From Kuschelorhynchus macadamiae (taxonomy: Eukaryota; Arthropoda; Insecta; Coleoptera; Curculionidae), in the NCBI GenBank assembly GCA_030620095.1, contig JAUTXW010003372.1:225001-289000 (forward strand): DNA of 64,000 nt, read 5' to 3'. The translations under genes were made by a program, and so were the position numbers. Below are positions 44,375 through 55,080 of this stretch, in pieces (within the stretch, counting starts at the first letter, position 1; each line of letters begins with the position of its first letter). Under the pieces are notes generated by a model. The model saw only the letters and a program-made list of their open reading frames with translations, searched no databases and was not told where the DNA came from.

Positions 44375-45360
44375 CTATTTTGTCATGGAACCATTATGTT
44401 CTATAACGTTGCGCAATATTTGAGGCATGCTTAAGAGCAAGTTTCTTATATATTTAGGGGTTATTTCGTTCCAAGCTCGAACGATTGATTGTCGACGATC
44501 ACCTTGATTACGAGGCCGAAATCCTTCCTTATAAATTTGTTTGGTCATTTGCCCCCAGACGTTTTCAATTGGATTAAAATCAGGGCTTTTTGAAATCCAG
44601 GGCAAAGTTTCGATATTTGATTTTGCAATATATTTTGCACTACTCTAACTTTATGTATAGGGCAATTATCATGTTGAAATACAAAGTTGTCTCCAAAAAC
44701 TGGCCTTACAGAAGGTAACATAATGTTTTCTAGTGTATTGCTGTAAACATCTTGATTAAGCCTTTCTTCAATCACTGCACACACTCCTGGACCCCTGATA
44801 CTTATCCAACCCCAAAAGTTTACTGAAAAACAACCGATTTGGTTTATTTTCAGTGTATATCTCTCATCATACCTCATCCCAACAGGTTTATACACGCGCA
44901 GTGTTCCATTATGGCATGACTGGAAAGTTGTCTCGTCAGAAAACACCACATTCTCCCAGAAATTATCTTGATTTTCATATTCCCTTGCAAATTCCAATCT
45001 CCTTTGCTTATTAAATTCTGTAAGGAATATTTTATTAGAAGTAGCAAGTTTGATAAACGTATTCTTCTTCTTGCAGTATCTGTAGAATCTGGGAAATTGA
45101 TTTCTTCTTTAGCCTTTACTGCTGTTTAAAAACGATTGTTTTTAAGGAACTGCACCAATCATGGTCTTGATTCGGTGTTGTAACTTTTGGACGTCCTGCC
45201 TTTGGTCTCTCAATGATACCACCATACTCTGCATCTTTTTGCTTGGCTAACAATACGATGTTTTTGCTTACATGCACTTCTGCTGCGATTCCTCTAATTT
45301 TTTTCGATCCCGAAGTCGAGTAAAAATTATTGACTTTTGTTCCTCCGTTAGCTTTGGCAT
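44375..45360 (-). pseudogene. Tc1-like transposase (DD34E type), frameshifted
   Basis: The minus-strand start MPKLTEEQKSIIFTRLRDRK at 45360 is a Tc1-type N-terminus. After a shift come GIAAEVHVSKNIV and ERPKAGRPKVTT (45280-45170), the paired helix-turn-helix region and its GRPK hinge. VVFSDETTFQS (first aspartate), VFQHDNCPIHK (second) and KSPDFNPIENVWG (catalytic glutamate, in the next frame after a shift near 44620) give about 34 residues between second and third. The stop lies at 44375-44377, within the PLE-A2 target duplication, so the native 3' end is displaced to the left of the PLE. Confidence 0.85.
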
Positions 45361-45969
45361 GATGTATAAAATGTGGACAAACTAGGTATTTGCTTTCAAA
45401 CAAAGATAAATATTGCTTTCAAATTAAAAGCAAAAGGCAGTGTCAAAAAATGTGCCATTCGTTGAGATCTACAGAAATTTTCTTTGAAATATAATCCAAC
45501 AGAAAAGTGCAAACTTCATTAGTACCTTTATTGGCCTGTCCCTCATGATAAGTATAAAATGGTATGTTGGACAAGGGCAAGTTCTGCATAAAATCGAAAA
45601 TTATAGTGCAATCATCGTCTCTCTGAGCACACAGATCTTTTACAGTTCGCGTATGTAAAACTTTTTGGCTCGCCTTTTTATGTACAGGGTGTTCCAGCGA
45701 GGACTGAACAGGGACCTATTTTCGACCTTCCTTGTATTTTGGAAAAATTCAAAATAGCCAATCGATGTATTTTTTCTTGTAGAATCCAAAAATATCATCG
45801 AAAAAATATTTGAACCAGAAACAAAAGAGTTACGCTATGCATCAGGTGTTTTTTAAATGGAATGTATCGTTTTTTATACGATTTTTGGAAAGAGTGATTT
45901 TTTTTATGACATTATTTTAATTATTGTCGAAGTCTTCACCTAAAAAATATATATTTGACTCTGATCGAA

Positions 45970-47052
45970 ATGAAATACTCTTTGGACGAGAGACTACAGA
46001 TTGTTATGCTATTTTACAAGTGCCAAGAAAATGCAAGAGAAGCAAGAAGAAGATTTATTGCAAATTTTCATAGAAATATATCCATCAATACAATTCTAAG
46101 GATAAAAAACCTATTTGAGGAAAATAAAACTTTACATGATAGAAAAAGAAATATACAAAGAAGAAGAAATCGAGACCAGGCCATTATAAATTATTTTCAA
46201 GTTAATCCAACCAAATCTATTTCGGATGCAGTTCGGGAAGTTCAGTACGGTGGCGGTGTAAGGCGCAGAAGAGTTACCCGAGGGACTGTTCACAGGACTC
46301 TGAAAATTCATAAATTTAGGCCTTTTCGTATCCTTCCACTTCAGCACCTAACACCGGCACAAAAAGAACTTCGCTTCCAATTTGTTTCTCAAATGGTAAT
46401 TCGGCAAGAAAACGAGGACCCTGATTTATTCAAAAATATTGTGTGGACCGACGAAGCTACTTTCACAACATCGGGAGTATTCAACAGACATAATAGTCAC
46501 CACTGGGCCGTTGAAAATCCAAAAAAGTTCCAGACTATGAAATTTCAAGGAAGGAATTCTATTCATGTTTGGTGTGGGATAAAAAACAATAAAATTTTGG
46601 GACCAATATTTTTTAACGGGACTTTAAATGGGCACAGATATTATGAGTTTTTAGAACACGAAATTGAAAATTTTTTGGAAGACTTACCATTGGCAGAATA
46701 TCAGAATTTAATTTGGCAACATGATGGGGCGCCTCCTCATGCCGTGCATGATAAGGTTCAATTTTTAAATCGGCGCCATTACGAATGGATAGGGCGAAAT
46801 GGAACATATGCTTGGCCGCCCAATAGCCCCGACCTCTCAGTTTTGGATACATTTCTTTGGGGCCATTTGAAGAACGTCGTATACAGACAACGAAACGAAA
46901 ATATTCAAGAGATCATGGGAAAAATTGTCGATGAAATAAACCTACTTTACCAGGAAAATCATATTGTAACAGCAAGTTTAGAAAGGCTACAAAGGGGTTA
47001 TCGATGTTGTTTCGAGAAAAACGGCGGTCACATTGAAAACTTATGTTATTAG
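45970..47052 (+). CDS. ITm transposase, intact, 360 aa
   Basis: Uninterrupted from the first ATG (45970). Upstream in-frame codons up to 45955 begin with TTG, which is unlikely as a eukaryotic start. N-terminal DNA-binding region at residues 1-130 (MKYSLDERLQIVMLFYKCQE; basic stretch RKRNIQRRRNRDQ). Catalytic core: VWTDEATFT with D161, WQHDGAPPH with D252, PPNSPDLSVLD with D293. I count 40 residues between the second and third aspartates. C-terminus CCFEKNGGHIENL. Cuts and pastes its own element at TA sites, acting in the nucleus. The only complete transposase in the window, hence possibly functional. Confidence 0.9.
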   Translation: MKYSLDERLQIVMLFYKCQENAREARRRFIANFHRNISINTILRIKNLFEENKTLHDRKRNIQRRRNRDQAIINYFQVNPTKSISDAVREVQYGGGVRRRRVTRGTVHRTLKIHKFRPFRILPLQHLTPAQKELRFQFVSQMVIRQENEDPDLFKNIVWTDEATFTTSGVFNRHNSHHWAVENPKKFQTMKFQGRNSIHVWCGIKNNKILGPIFFNGTLNGHRYYEFLEHEIENFLEDLPLAEYQNLIWQHDGAPPHAVHDKVQFLNRRHYEWIGRNGTYAWPPNSPDLSVLDTFLWGHLKNVVYRQRNENIQEIMGKIVDEINLLYQENHIVTASLERLQRGYRCCFEKNGGHIENLCY

Positions 47053-47090
47053 TAGTTTTATTTTATTATTTAATAATTATTTTTTATTGA

Positions 47091-47335
47091 ATTTCTTTTT
47101 CTATCATATAAGTTTTATTTTCCTCAAATAGGTTTTTTATCCTTAGAATTGTATTGATGGATATATTTCTATGAAAATTTGCAATAAATCTTCTTCTTGC
47201 TTCTCTTGCATTTTCTTGGCACTTGTAAAATAGCATAACAATCTGTAGTCTCTCGTCCAAAGAGTATTTCATTTCGATCAGAGTCAAATATATATTTTTT
47301 AGGTGAAGACTTCGACAATAATTAAAATAATGTCA
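47091..47335 (-). repeat. inverted duplicate of the ITm-5 transposase start
   Basis: On the minus strand it re-encodes the first 55 or so residues of the transposase (MKYSLDERLQIVMLFYKC and onward to EENKT) plus leader. Over that stretch the protein is identical to the ORF start. It lies 40 bp after the transposase stop codon, so the end of any read-through transcript is complementary to its own beginning. Confidence 0.92.
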
Positions 47336-48600
47336 ATTTTTATTGACAAAGCATTCAAACGTCATTTTACCTTGATCACCTATACCAACCTATCGTATAT
47401 TTTAAACAGGTGAAGCTAAAATTTTAGTTTGTAAAACATTAAAATGTAATATAAACAGCTATCGCAAAATCAAATCTTTTAATCAGAACGGACATAAAAA
47501 AAATCACTCTTTCCAAAAATCGTATAAAAAACGATACATTCCATTTAAAAAACACCTGATGCATAGCGTAACTCTTTTGTTTCAGGTTCAAATATTTTTT
47601 CGATGATATTTTTGGATTCTACAAGAAAAAATACATCGATTGGCTATTTTCAATTTGTCCAAAATACAAGGAAGGTCGAAAATAGGTCCCTATTCAGTCC
47701 TCGCTGGAACACCCTGTACAAATAATTCTGCAGCAGCCACCCTTTTTGCATAATCGTTAAATTAAGAATATTTCAGTCCAAGTTCTAAGTCTTTCACACA
47801 CTGTGCATACGTCGATTTGTGGTCTTCCAAAGCTTAAGTTTTCTTTGAAATACTACTTAAGATTCATATTTAACTGCCTGGCTGAGATCTGGACAAATTT
47901 TTTTAAAAAGAGTTCGTGCATTGTTCTCACGTTGAATTTAGCATCGAGGTACCGTGATTCTTTTTTATTGCTGTAATGAGACAATTTAATAGGGAATGAT
48001 TCTGCATGTTCCTTAATCTTAATGTTGTATTCTGAGGGCTTTACGTATCGGTGAGTATCGTGCTTTCCACGTCGATCTACTGGAGTATTTCCAGCTTTTA
48101 GAAACATATTTAAGGGTTGCATACGAGAATTAGTAATAGCATGCAGGCTAATAAATGCTTTTTTACATACTCGTATTTTTTGACTTCCCGTCCTGATAAA
48201 GTACGTGAATGTCGCAGTTTTAAGAGGACTTTAAGTTCGACGGCTAGCTACTGGTTTGGTTTCCATAAGACCCATTAAATAGATATCCTGTTCATCCTTA
48301 GAATGCATTTCAAGCAACTTAATCAAAATGGCTTCCTTTTCGCCTTGCGTTAGGTTTTTGGTACATTTATCTTTGCATCTACAAACATTTTACGTAGATA
48401 ATAAGTCAGTAAATTTAGACGAAAAATAATAAATAATTTACTCGAAAGGCACTACAGTCTTCTTACTAGCAGTCTTTCCCGCTATATGGACATACTCATT
48501 CCCGTAAAGACGGTCATATTTTCACTGGTTTTGTGTCCATAAATCAGGTCTTCTTCTAACTGAATTATCACTGTCGTTGCTTTAACAAGACTTCTCAAAA

Positions 48601-48875
48601 AATCAATAAACTTCAAATATTTCAAAATATCATGAAAGAACGTTTATTTAGGACAGCTAACCATAAAATACGCCAACTGTAGAGCTTCAAAATATCAATT
48701 AAATTACATCATACGGATCAGCTGCTTAAAACTATTTAACACTATATACCGATCATACATGGGTTTCGTTCTTTGTTTGTTCTACAAGGACTACAGTATA
48801 TCCGTTCAGCGTACATCATACTGATTATAGAACAACTATTTAAAACATTTACAGAAGCTCATGTCCTTTTTCTCA
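48601..48875. other. no recognised gene
   Basis: Short stretch between the decayed insect ORF and the foldback repeat; nothing seen. Confidence 0.5.
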
Positions 48876-49758
48876 TTTTTACTTGCCTCGTAAAAGGTAT
48901 AATATTGTAATCGTGAAAAAATCACACTCCGAGATTTTTTCAGATCTTCACGTTTCAGGGTCCCTAGACGCCGAAAAACAAGTTTTCTAAATTCCGTCGG
49001 TCTGTCTGTCTGTTTGTCTCTTCGCGGCATAGCTAAAAAACTACTTACCCGATTTACTTCAAATTTTGGTAAATAAAATCCATTATGCCAAAACAAAATG
49101 GCGGACTATTGAAATGTTAAAAAAAAATATTACTAAAAAACTACTTATACAATTTATCTCAAATTTCGCACAAGCATCAAGTATTATGTTGGAATCAACT
49201 GGCAAAATTTTGGTACAAATCCAAGATGGCGGAACAAAATGGCGGCATAATAAAATATTTAAAAATTAAGCCTGAAAAAACTACTTCATAGATTGATTTC
49301 AAACTATGTGCTAACTGTGATGTAGGGATCAACTAGTAAAACTGTCTTACTAATTCAAAATGGCGGCCAAATAAAATGTGAAAAAATCACCTTCTCAGGT
49401 TTTACATATTTCCACGTTTTAGCGTCCTTTTCGCGGCTAGCTTAAAAACTACTTACTAGATTGACTTTAAATTTTAGTCAAAAATTAATTAGCATTTGAC
49501 TAGGCCGTCATTTTATTTCGTGATATTGGATTTTAACCAAAATGTTACCAGGCCATCCCCATATAATTTTTAACTTTTGACCAAAATTTGAAGTCAACCG
49601 GGTAAGTTTTTTATCAATGCCGTGAAAAGATAGACCGACAGACAGACACACCGACGGGATTGAGAAAATTAGGAATCCTGAAACGTAAAGATCGGATAAA
49701 ATCTTGGAGGGTGGTTTTTCAGGATTACAATACTTCACTTTTACGAGGGAAATAAAAA
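48876..49758. mobile_element. complete foldback-type ATGGCGG element (about 883 bp)
   Basis: Left end TTTTTACTTGCCTCGTAAAA and right end (reverse complement) TTTTTATTTCCCTCGTAAAA-like. The inverted arms continue through a TTGTAATC block, a TTTCAGG block, a CCGTCGG-TCTGTCTGTC tract, GGCATAGCT-like and ACTTCAAATTTTGG, for about 240 bp each. The centre holds ACAAAATGGCGGC modules. No ORF. Long degenerate inverted repeats with internal subrepeats recall Foldback elements. The mobilising enzyme is unknown, and no target duplication could be fixed because the exact ends are uncertain. Confidence 0.75.
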
Positions 49759-51198
49759 GTAGTGTCGAAAAGAGAGCCAGTACGACACTACTTTACGTAT
49801 CGAAAACACGTCTTTATAATCGCAAAATAGAAAAACTCATTTATAGCTACGTTTCTTCTTTTAATCTAAAGTATGCAAATTTTTGTAAATGACAGGTTAT
49901 GACCTGTGTCGTTTATAATGGCTTTGAATACAAGCAGTTTAAGCGCAAATAAAAATAAAAGGTCTAAATTAATGACCCTCGTTGTAAATAAAGTCTTAAT
50001 TATAGTTTATTTTTAAATATAAAATAGCGGTGAAACATCCCACAAACTGTCGGGTCGCATTGAAATTTATTCAAAAGGTCGCCAGCTTTTTTGTTATCTT
50101 GTCACGGCGATGGAACCTCATTAAGGGTTTATTTCCCGTTAAAACATTTTTAACTTATTATGGGTTGGAATCATGTAAACCGAAAAGTGATTTACAATCA
50201 GAGAATCAAGCTTAAAACAAAATTACCAGCTGCAGTAATGCTAATAAATATTTCTGAACTATAATGAGTTATCGAGTTCCTATCGTAATGGTTTATAAAA
50301 TATGCCAGTCACACATTTTACACATTTCATTCCTTAAGTTTATATGGTCTGATATTATGTACAAGGTGTGTAAACTAAGACGCCTATCCCCTTATATTAT
50401 TACAAATGGTGGTACTGCGTTTAAAGACAATATATATTAGTAAGAAAGACCTTGTCTATTTCATGTAGTATAAGGTAAAATGGTCCAACATTGACAACTT
50501 TACCACAACTTGCAACAATAATTACAACTTTTCAAATTCGCCCCGTAAAATAAAACCGTCATAAGAAATGAATAACGTTGTACTTCCGCCATCTATCGTC
50601 AAAATTTGCCACTCCCAATACGAGTTTAGGTTTGTATAAATGGTCGACTGTGAAAAAACTTTAAACTTTTTTCTGAGATTAGGTTCAACAAAAAAGGTAA
50701 GAAAGTTACGTTCCCGTGAGAAATGCAATTCTGCGTTTATGTACTTGCAATTCTTAGACTTTTATCTTTTCGATCTTATGCAACATAAGCATTACCTATG
50801 CAACATAAACAAAATATAACTGAAATGTATTTTGTAGTCAGTTCTCTTTGTACGCTTATGAAATAAAATTGATTTTTTAAAAATAATTTCTCGTGCTTCA
50901 AGTTGTTAACTAGAATATTATAATAATTACTTTAGATACGTGAGAGAGAGAATTTAGGGGAAGCGCATCAGCACCTAAGGGCTATTTAGCGCTAACTTTA
51001 GATAAGTGATATTACACAAAGTCTATGAGAATAAATAAAAATGTGTGATTTTTGTTTCGCCTAGAAATGAGGTTATGTTTGACATATCAATGTTACCCTA
51101 CAATACAACATCGAAAGTGTCAATGTTACTCTACAAGACAATATTTACAGTGTTGCTTGGCAGGCAAAATTGATTAATTTACAATATTCTAATTTCAG
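49759..51198. other. no recognised gene; upstream region of a pogo-like element
   Basis: Nothing identifiable until 51186-51198, where TTCTAATTTCAG, a good splice acceptor, immediately precedes the pogo-like ATG. Terminal repeats for the pogo-like element were not found. Confidence 0.5.
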
Positions 51199-53080
51199 AT
51201 GCCTCGATCTAAGAAACCGAAGCAGCTTGATTTAAGACACTATAAAAATTATAGTGATGACATTATGCAGAAAGCTGTATTAGAAGTAATAAATGCAGGT
51301 AAATATCAGGCGGTAGCTAAAAGATATGGCTTAAATCGGACCACTTTAATGAATCACTGTAAAGAATTTAAATGCGGTAAAGTGGGCCGGCCAACAGTGT
51401 TAACCGTAACCGAAGAGATGTTGGTTCATTCCTTAGTGAAGCCGGGTGATTGAGGATATGGGTTTGACCGACTTCAACTGCAAAGATTTGTTCAAGATTA
51501 CCCACGCAGAATCGACAGAAAAAATCCCTTTGAGAAGAAAACAGATGGAAGCAACAGATCAGTCGCAGGGTCGCCCAGAATTTACCCAAGAATAGAGCTA
51601 TTGCAGGGACAAAAGATGATATGGAGGATATGTACGACAAATTAGAGAATGTTCCAACTCGTCTGGATTTGAAAAATAAGCCGCACATCTGTAATTGTGA
51701 CGAAATCGGCTTTCAAACTGACGCAGGTATACAGAAAGTGCTATGCAAGAGGGGGAGTCGCAACCCAAATAAACTAGTGGGAAGGGTCACAAAAGCTTGT
51801 TACACAGTTTTGACGTGTTGCAATGCCATAGACGACTTTTGCCAGTATTTATAGATTATAAAGGCACGCCCCTTTACTCGACATGGTGTAATAACGGCCC
51901 CGATAAGGCACTCTATAAGTGTTCGTCTTCTGGGTGGATGGAGGCAGCTCAATTTTTAGACAGGTTTGAAAAATGCTTGGTAAAGGAAACTAGTAATTTA
52001 GAGGGAAATAAACTTCTAACATAAGACAGTCATAATTCTCATATTTCCTTAGACCTCATTAAGATAGCAGCTGCTAACAACATCGATATTTTTTGTTTGC
52101 CGGCACATACGTCTCATTTGTTGAAGCCCCTAGACGTGGGTGTGCATAAATCAGTTAAAACTGGAGACTAATTCTTAGGCAGTTTTATCAAGAAACTGAA
52201 TATAAAAACTAGGACAAATTAATATTCCCCTCATTGATGAAGAGACTATCCCAATCTGGAGCCGTGTCGAGAGCTAATGTGATAGGCGGATTTGAGGGCA
52301 GCGGTATTTACCCACTATCAAAAGAAAAAATGTTAAGATAAGTAGAAATGGCCAATCTTTTGCAATGAGTCATTACAAGAAGATAATACCCGCAGGGGCT
52401 CACTAAAATGATATTGAGGCTTCCTCTACCTCTACATAAGGTATTCCATCTACCTCATATTTGGATCCGGAAGAGCATAAAAAGGATTTAGAACCAGCTA
52501 TTATATCAGTTTCCGTCGAAGCGTTGTAGGGTGACTAGAAAATTTTCAGAGTGCTTAACAAGCGATGAAGTAAAGGAGCGACTGCGGCTAAGTGAAGACA
52601 AGAAATCCGTAAAAAAGACACCCAAAAGAAAGAAGAATAGAGCTGAATCAAGTTCATCTGAGAGTGAGGTTGAACTAGTTTGTGATGACTATGACGATAT
52701 GGATGATCTTAGTGCGTCTCAAATAACTGCTGAAAGTGAAATTGATTTGGACGATCCAGTTTATGAACCTTAAGTAACCAACGTGGAACACAACTTAAAA
52801 GATTAATCGTTTGTTCTTGCGAAGTACGGTAATTGTCACTATGTTGGGAAGGTCTAACAAATTACTAACAATATCGCCGAAATTGATTTCTTAAGAAATA
52901 AAGGTTTGTACTTCGTCTATCCAGATGTTAGTGATAAAGATAACATTGCGCTAACATATTAAACAAGTATTAGAATATCCTCATATACAAAGGGGAAAAC
53001 CTTATTTCAAGATGCGTTTCCAGGCAGGAATAACATTATGTTGAATTTTGATTTAAAGAAAGAGCAATTTCTTTTATTTA
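51199..53080 (+). pseudogene. pogo-like transposase (CENP-B/Tigger-type), broken
   Basis: MPRSKKPKQLDLRHYKNYSD begins a psq-type helix-turn-helix (YQAVAKRYGLNRTTLMNHCK, residues about 35-54). After a stop at 51451 and frame changes the DDE_1 core follows: CNCDEIGFQTD (first aspartate, near 51700), DSHNSHIS (second, near 52024, one codon after a stop), PAHTSHLLKPLDVGVHK (third, near 52100-52150). A later ORF (52531-52773) has a basic KKTPKRKKNRAESS then acidic tail, and 52800-53080 continues with FVLAKYGNCHYVGKV-like sequence seen at the end of such proteins. Several stops, so inactive. A splice acceptor abuts the start codon. Confidence 0.82.
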
Positions 53081-53231
53081 ATTCTCCGTTTTTTCGTATG
53101 ATTTTAAGTTTACGTTAATTGCACACACGTGTCTTGTAAGGTTTGTTTACTATACTTTTCACGGTTAATTTTTCTTTTATTTAAGTTTCCGTTTTTTGAT
53201 AGGTTTTTCAGTTTATGTGAATTGCACACAC
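53067..53231. repeat. about 65-bp direct repeat
   Basis: 53067-53131 and 53165-53231 share TTTCTTTTATTTAA-like, CCGTTTTTT and AATTGCACACACGT blocks. It lies between the pogo-like coding end and the mariner terminus; the second copy may be a duplicated flank. Confidence 0.65.
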
Positions 53232-53242
53232 GTACACGGCCT

Positions 53243-54254
53243 TTTAACAAAGACTAGGACTAGTACTACCAAAACTTTATTTATTATTCTTAAACAACAA
53301 TACTTTTATCACGCTCTATATAGTCCCCCTGTAATGTAATAACCTTATTCCAACGGTGCTGCTATTCAAAACCGCCTCTAAAGACCTAGCAGCATCCAAT
53401 TCTGTTTGAAATCGTCGCCCTTTGAGGTTTTTTTGTTTGAGGGAACAGATAGAAGTCGCATGGGGCTTTGTCAGGACTATATGGAGGAGACAACAGCTGA
53501 TATTTTTAGTGTTCAAAAACTCTGTCACTATATTCGCTGCGTGAGGGCGAGCGTTATCATCATGAAGTTTCCACTTTCCAATCAGCTCATGGTCCTCCAT
53601 TTTCTACCAACTTCGTACTCTGTTGCTTCATCTCCGGATCATAACAATACACCCAAGTTTCATCCGCCACCATTCTTCGCCTTCTTCTTCAACGCATTGT
53701 TTCCAGTATTCACAAATGGCGTCAGTATACGCGGAACCCAGCGAGCACAAATTCTAGACATGTTTAACACAGACTAGACACTTCCAACAGATATTTTAAG
53801 AATATTTGAGAGTTGTGGGATAGTCAGACGTGAATCTGTGCGAATAATTACTGCTCCGGTATTGATGGTTTCCTCAGTTAGTGCCATAATAGAAGCACCT
53901 GGACCGTCTTGCAATTCACAACTTTCCGTGTCATTACTAAACTTTTTATGCCATCGAAAGCAAGCAGACCTTGCCATAGACAATTCCCCAAAAGCCGTAT
54001 TAATCAAAAACTGATTTTCCAAGACGAACACAAAATTTGATCGCATATCTTTGTTCTTTCAATTCATCCATCACGATTCTTAGAGGCGCGATAAAATACT
54101 TTAGAGCGGCGTCAAGATCAAATAAATAGTTTATGACAACTGACATTTCGCAAAATGCAAGATGCCTCCTTGGATGATATTTTCTTATTTTTGGCGATAT
54201 GTAGCTCGTCGCACTGGGCCGTAAAAAATTCAGTCCTAGTCTTTGTTGAAATGT
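53243..54254 (-). mobile_element. mariner element with internal deletion
   Basis: Inverted ends share AACAAAGACTAGGACT (left 53246-53261, right as reverse complement near 54232-54247). The minus-strand transposase start at 54046-53774 (NFVFVLENQFL, FGELSMARSACFRWHKKF) is the mariner N-terminal helix-turn-helix. Core remnants at 53600-53316 include KWKLHDDNARPHAA (second aspartate). The stretch with the first aspartate is missing or scrambled, and the third is lost in frameshifts. About 1 kb long, near the size of a mariner element, but dead. Confidence 0.82.
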
Positions 54255-54529
54255 TTGCCCCTTTTACCTTACATATGTAGACACTCAATACATAAATATC
54301 TTTTTGTGATTAAGTAATTATGAATTAGGGGGACGCCGACTTCAAAAGTCAGTTTTTTAAGGTGGGATAAAATATTATTTTCTACTTTTAGTGCTTTTTT
54401 TTAAGTCGGTACTATTTTTTTATACAACAATAGAAAAGTATATTCTTAGTTAAACAAACCTTTTAAAACCGGAATATCCTGTAGCTCAAAGAAATTTAAA
54501 ATAATAAAAACTGTGGAAACCTTAATTAC

Positions 54530-54683
54530 CTGCTTCCCTTGGCACGTTTAAGTGGCTTGCATGAAACGCCATCTTTCATGAGCTCATATCCTGGAAAGCA
54601 GCTACATTTGAAACTTTTTCCTGATGGCTCGCACAACTGAGCGCAGAATTCTCCCGTTTCGCATACGTTTTCTTCGGAAAGTC
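54530..54683 (-). CDS. host gene exon: EGF-like domain (upstream exon)
   Basis: Minus-strand exon of 154 bp between TTTTTGCAG (acceptor) and GTAATT (donor). Reading GA + 50 codons + AG, it encodes SEENVCETGEFCAQLCEPSG, then FKCSCFPGYELMKDG and a basic tail KPLKRAKGS. Cysteine spacing C-x5-C-x3-C-x8-C-x1-C-x12-C is identical to that of the 38081-38190 exon. It starts in phase 1 and ends in phase 2. Presumably an extracellular protein with tandem EGF domains; a fibulin-like protein is one guess, not established. The preceding exon must lie beyond 54683, and none was found up to 64000. Confidence 0.88.
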
Positions 54684-55080
54684 CTGCAAAAAGGCAAATT
54701 ATATTAGCAAACTTTAACTAAAAGTTTGTGATACTATGACAAGTTTAGATTACTTCTTTTCGATACTGTTGAAGAATTTATAACCGACAAGGTATTAATT
54801 CAGAATTTATACAGACTTGTTTATTTGTTTAAATCAAACTGGAAATGAACTTTGCTGCGCTGGAGTTTTTTGATAAATCGATAAACCTGGCGAGTAATTA
54901 GATCTAAAATTAAATGCAGCGGATAAACAAAAACAAAATGTAAAATGTAACGAGATTGAACTTTTTCGTAATACTGAAATTCAAATAAATAAATACGTTA
55001 CGTCGTCGTTACAATATTATAAAATAACTGGCACTAACTGTATAGAAAGTAAAACGCTTTGTTCAAAAAACTTAGTTATA
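54684..55080. other. intron, no recognised element
   Basis: Between the EGF exon acceptor and the TA that starts ITm-6. Nothing recognised. Confidence 0.5.

Larger units (their letters stand above)
45685..47716 (+). mobile_element. ITm-5: intact Tc1/mariner-superfamily element with inverted transposase 5' end
   Basis: Flanked by TA at 45683-45684 and 47717-47718. Ends are CAGGGTGTTCCAGCGAGG and its reverse complement. The inverted arms are nearly identical and run past the terminal repeat and leader into the transposase ORF (left arm 45685-46152, right arm 47091-47716). The right arm carries about 165 bp (near 47338-47500) that the left arm lacks. Full length 2032 bp. It interrupts a decayed ORF whose frame is restored by removal. 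High arm identity and the open ORF indicate a young insertion. Confidence 0.9.
45430..48600 (-). pseudogene. conserved insect ORF family of unknown function, decayed, split by ITm-5
   Basis: On the minus strand: GKTASKKTVVPF near 48480-48440; a possible intron (GTAAAT to TTTGTAG, about 48441 to 48380); CKDKCTKNLTQGEKEAILIK; ASRRT; RVCKKAFISLHAITNSRM (near 48150); DRRGKHDTHRY; and SFPIKLSHYSNKKESRYLD (48030-47940). After DVCTVCERLR (near 47790) it reaches ITm-5. Removing ITm-5 with one TA joins VAAAELFV to HKKASQK in frame, followed by NLPLSNIPFYTYHEGQANKG and EVCTFLLDYI (45560-45490). From memory, proteins with this block order are common in insect genomes and may belong to a mobile element. 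Function unknown. Stops present. Confidence 0.65.

Noticed and set aside
45955..45969. Five extra N-terminal residues of the ITm-5 transposase
   Set aside because: They begin with a TTG codon. The first ATG in frame is at 45970, the more likely eukaryotic start.
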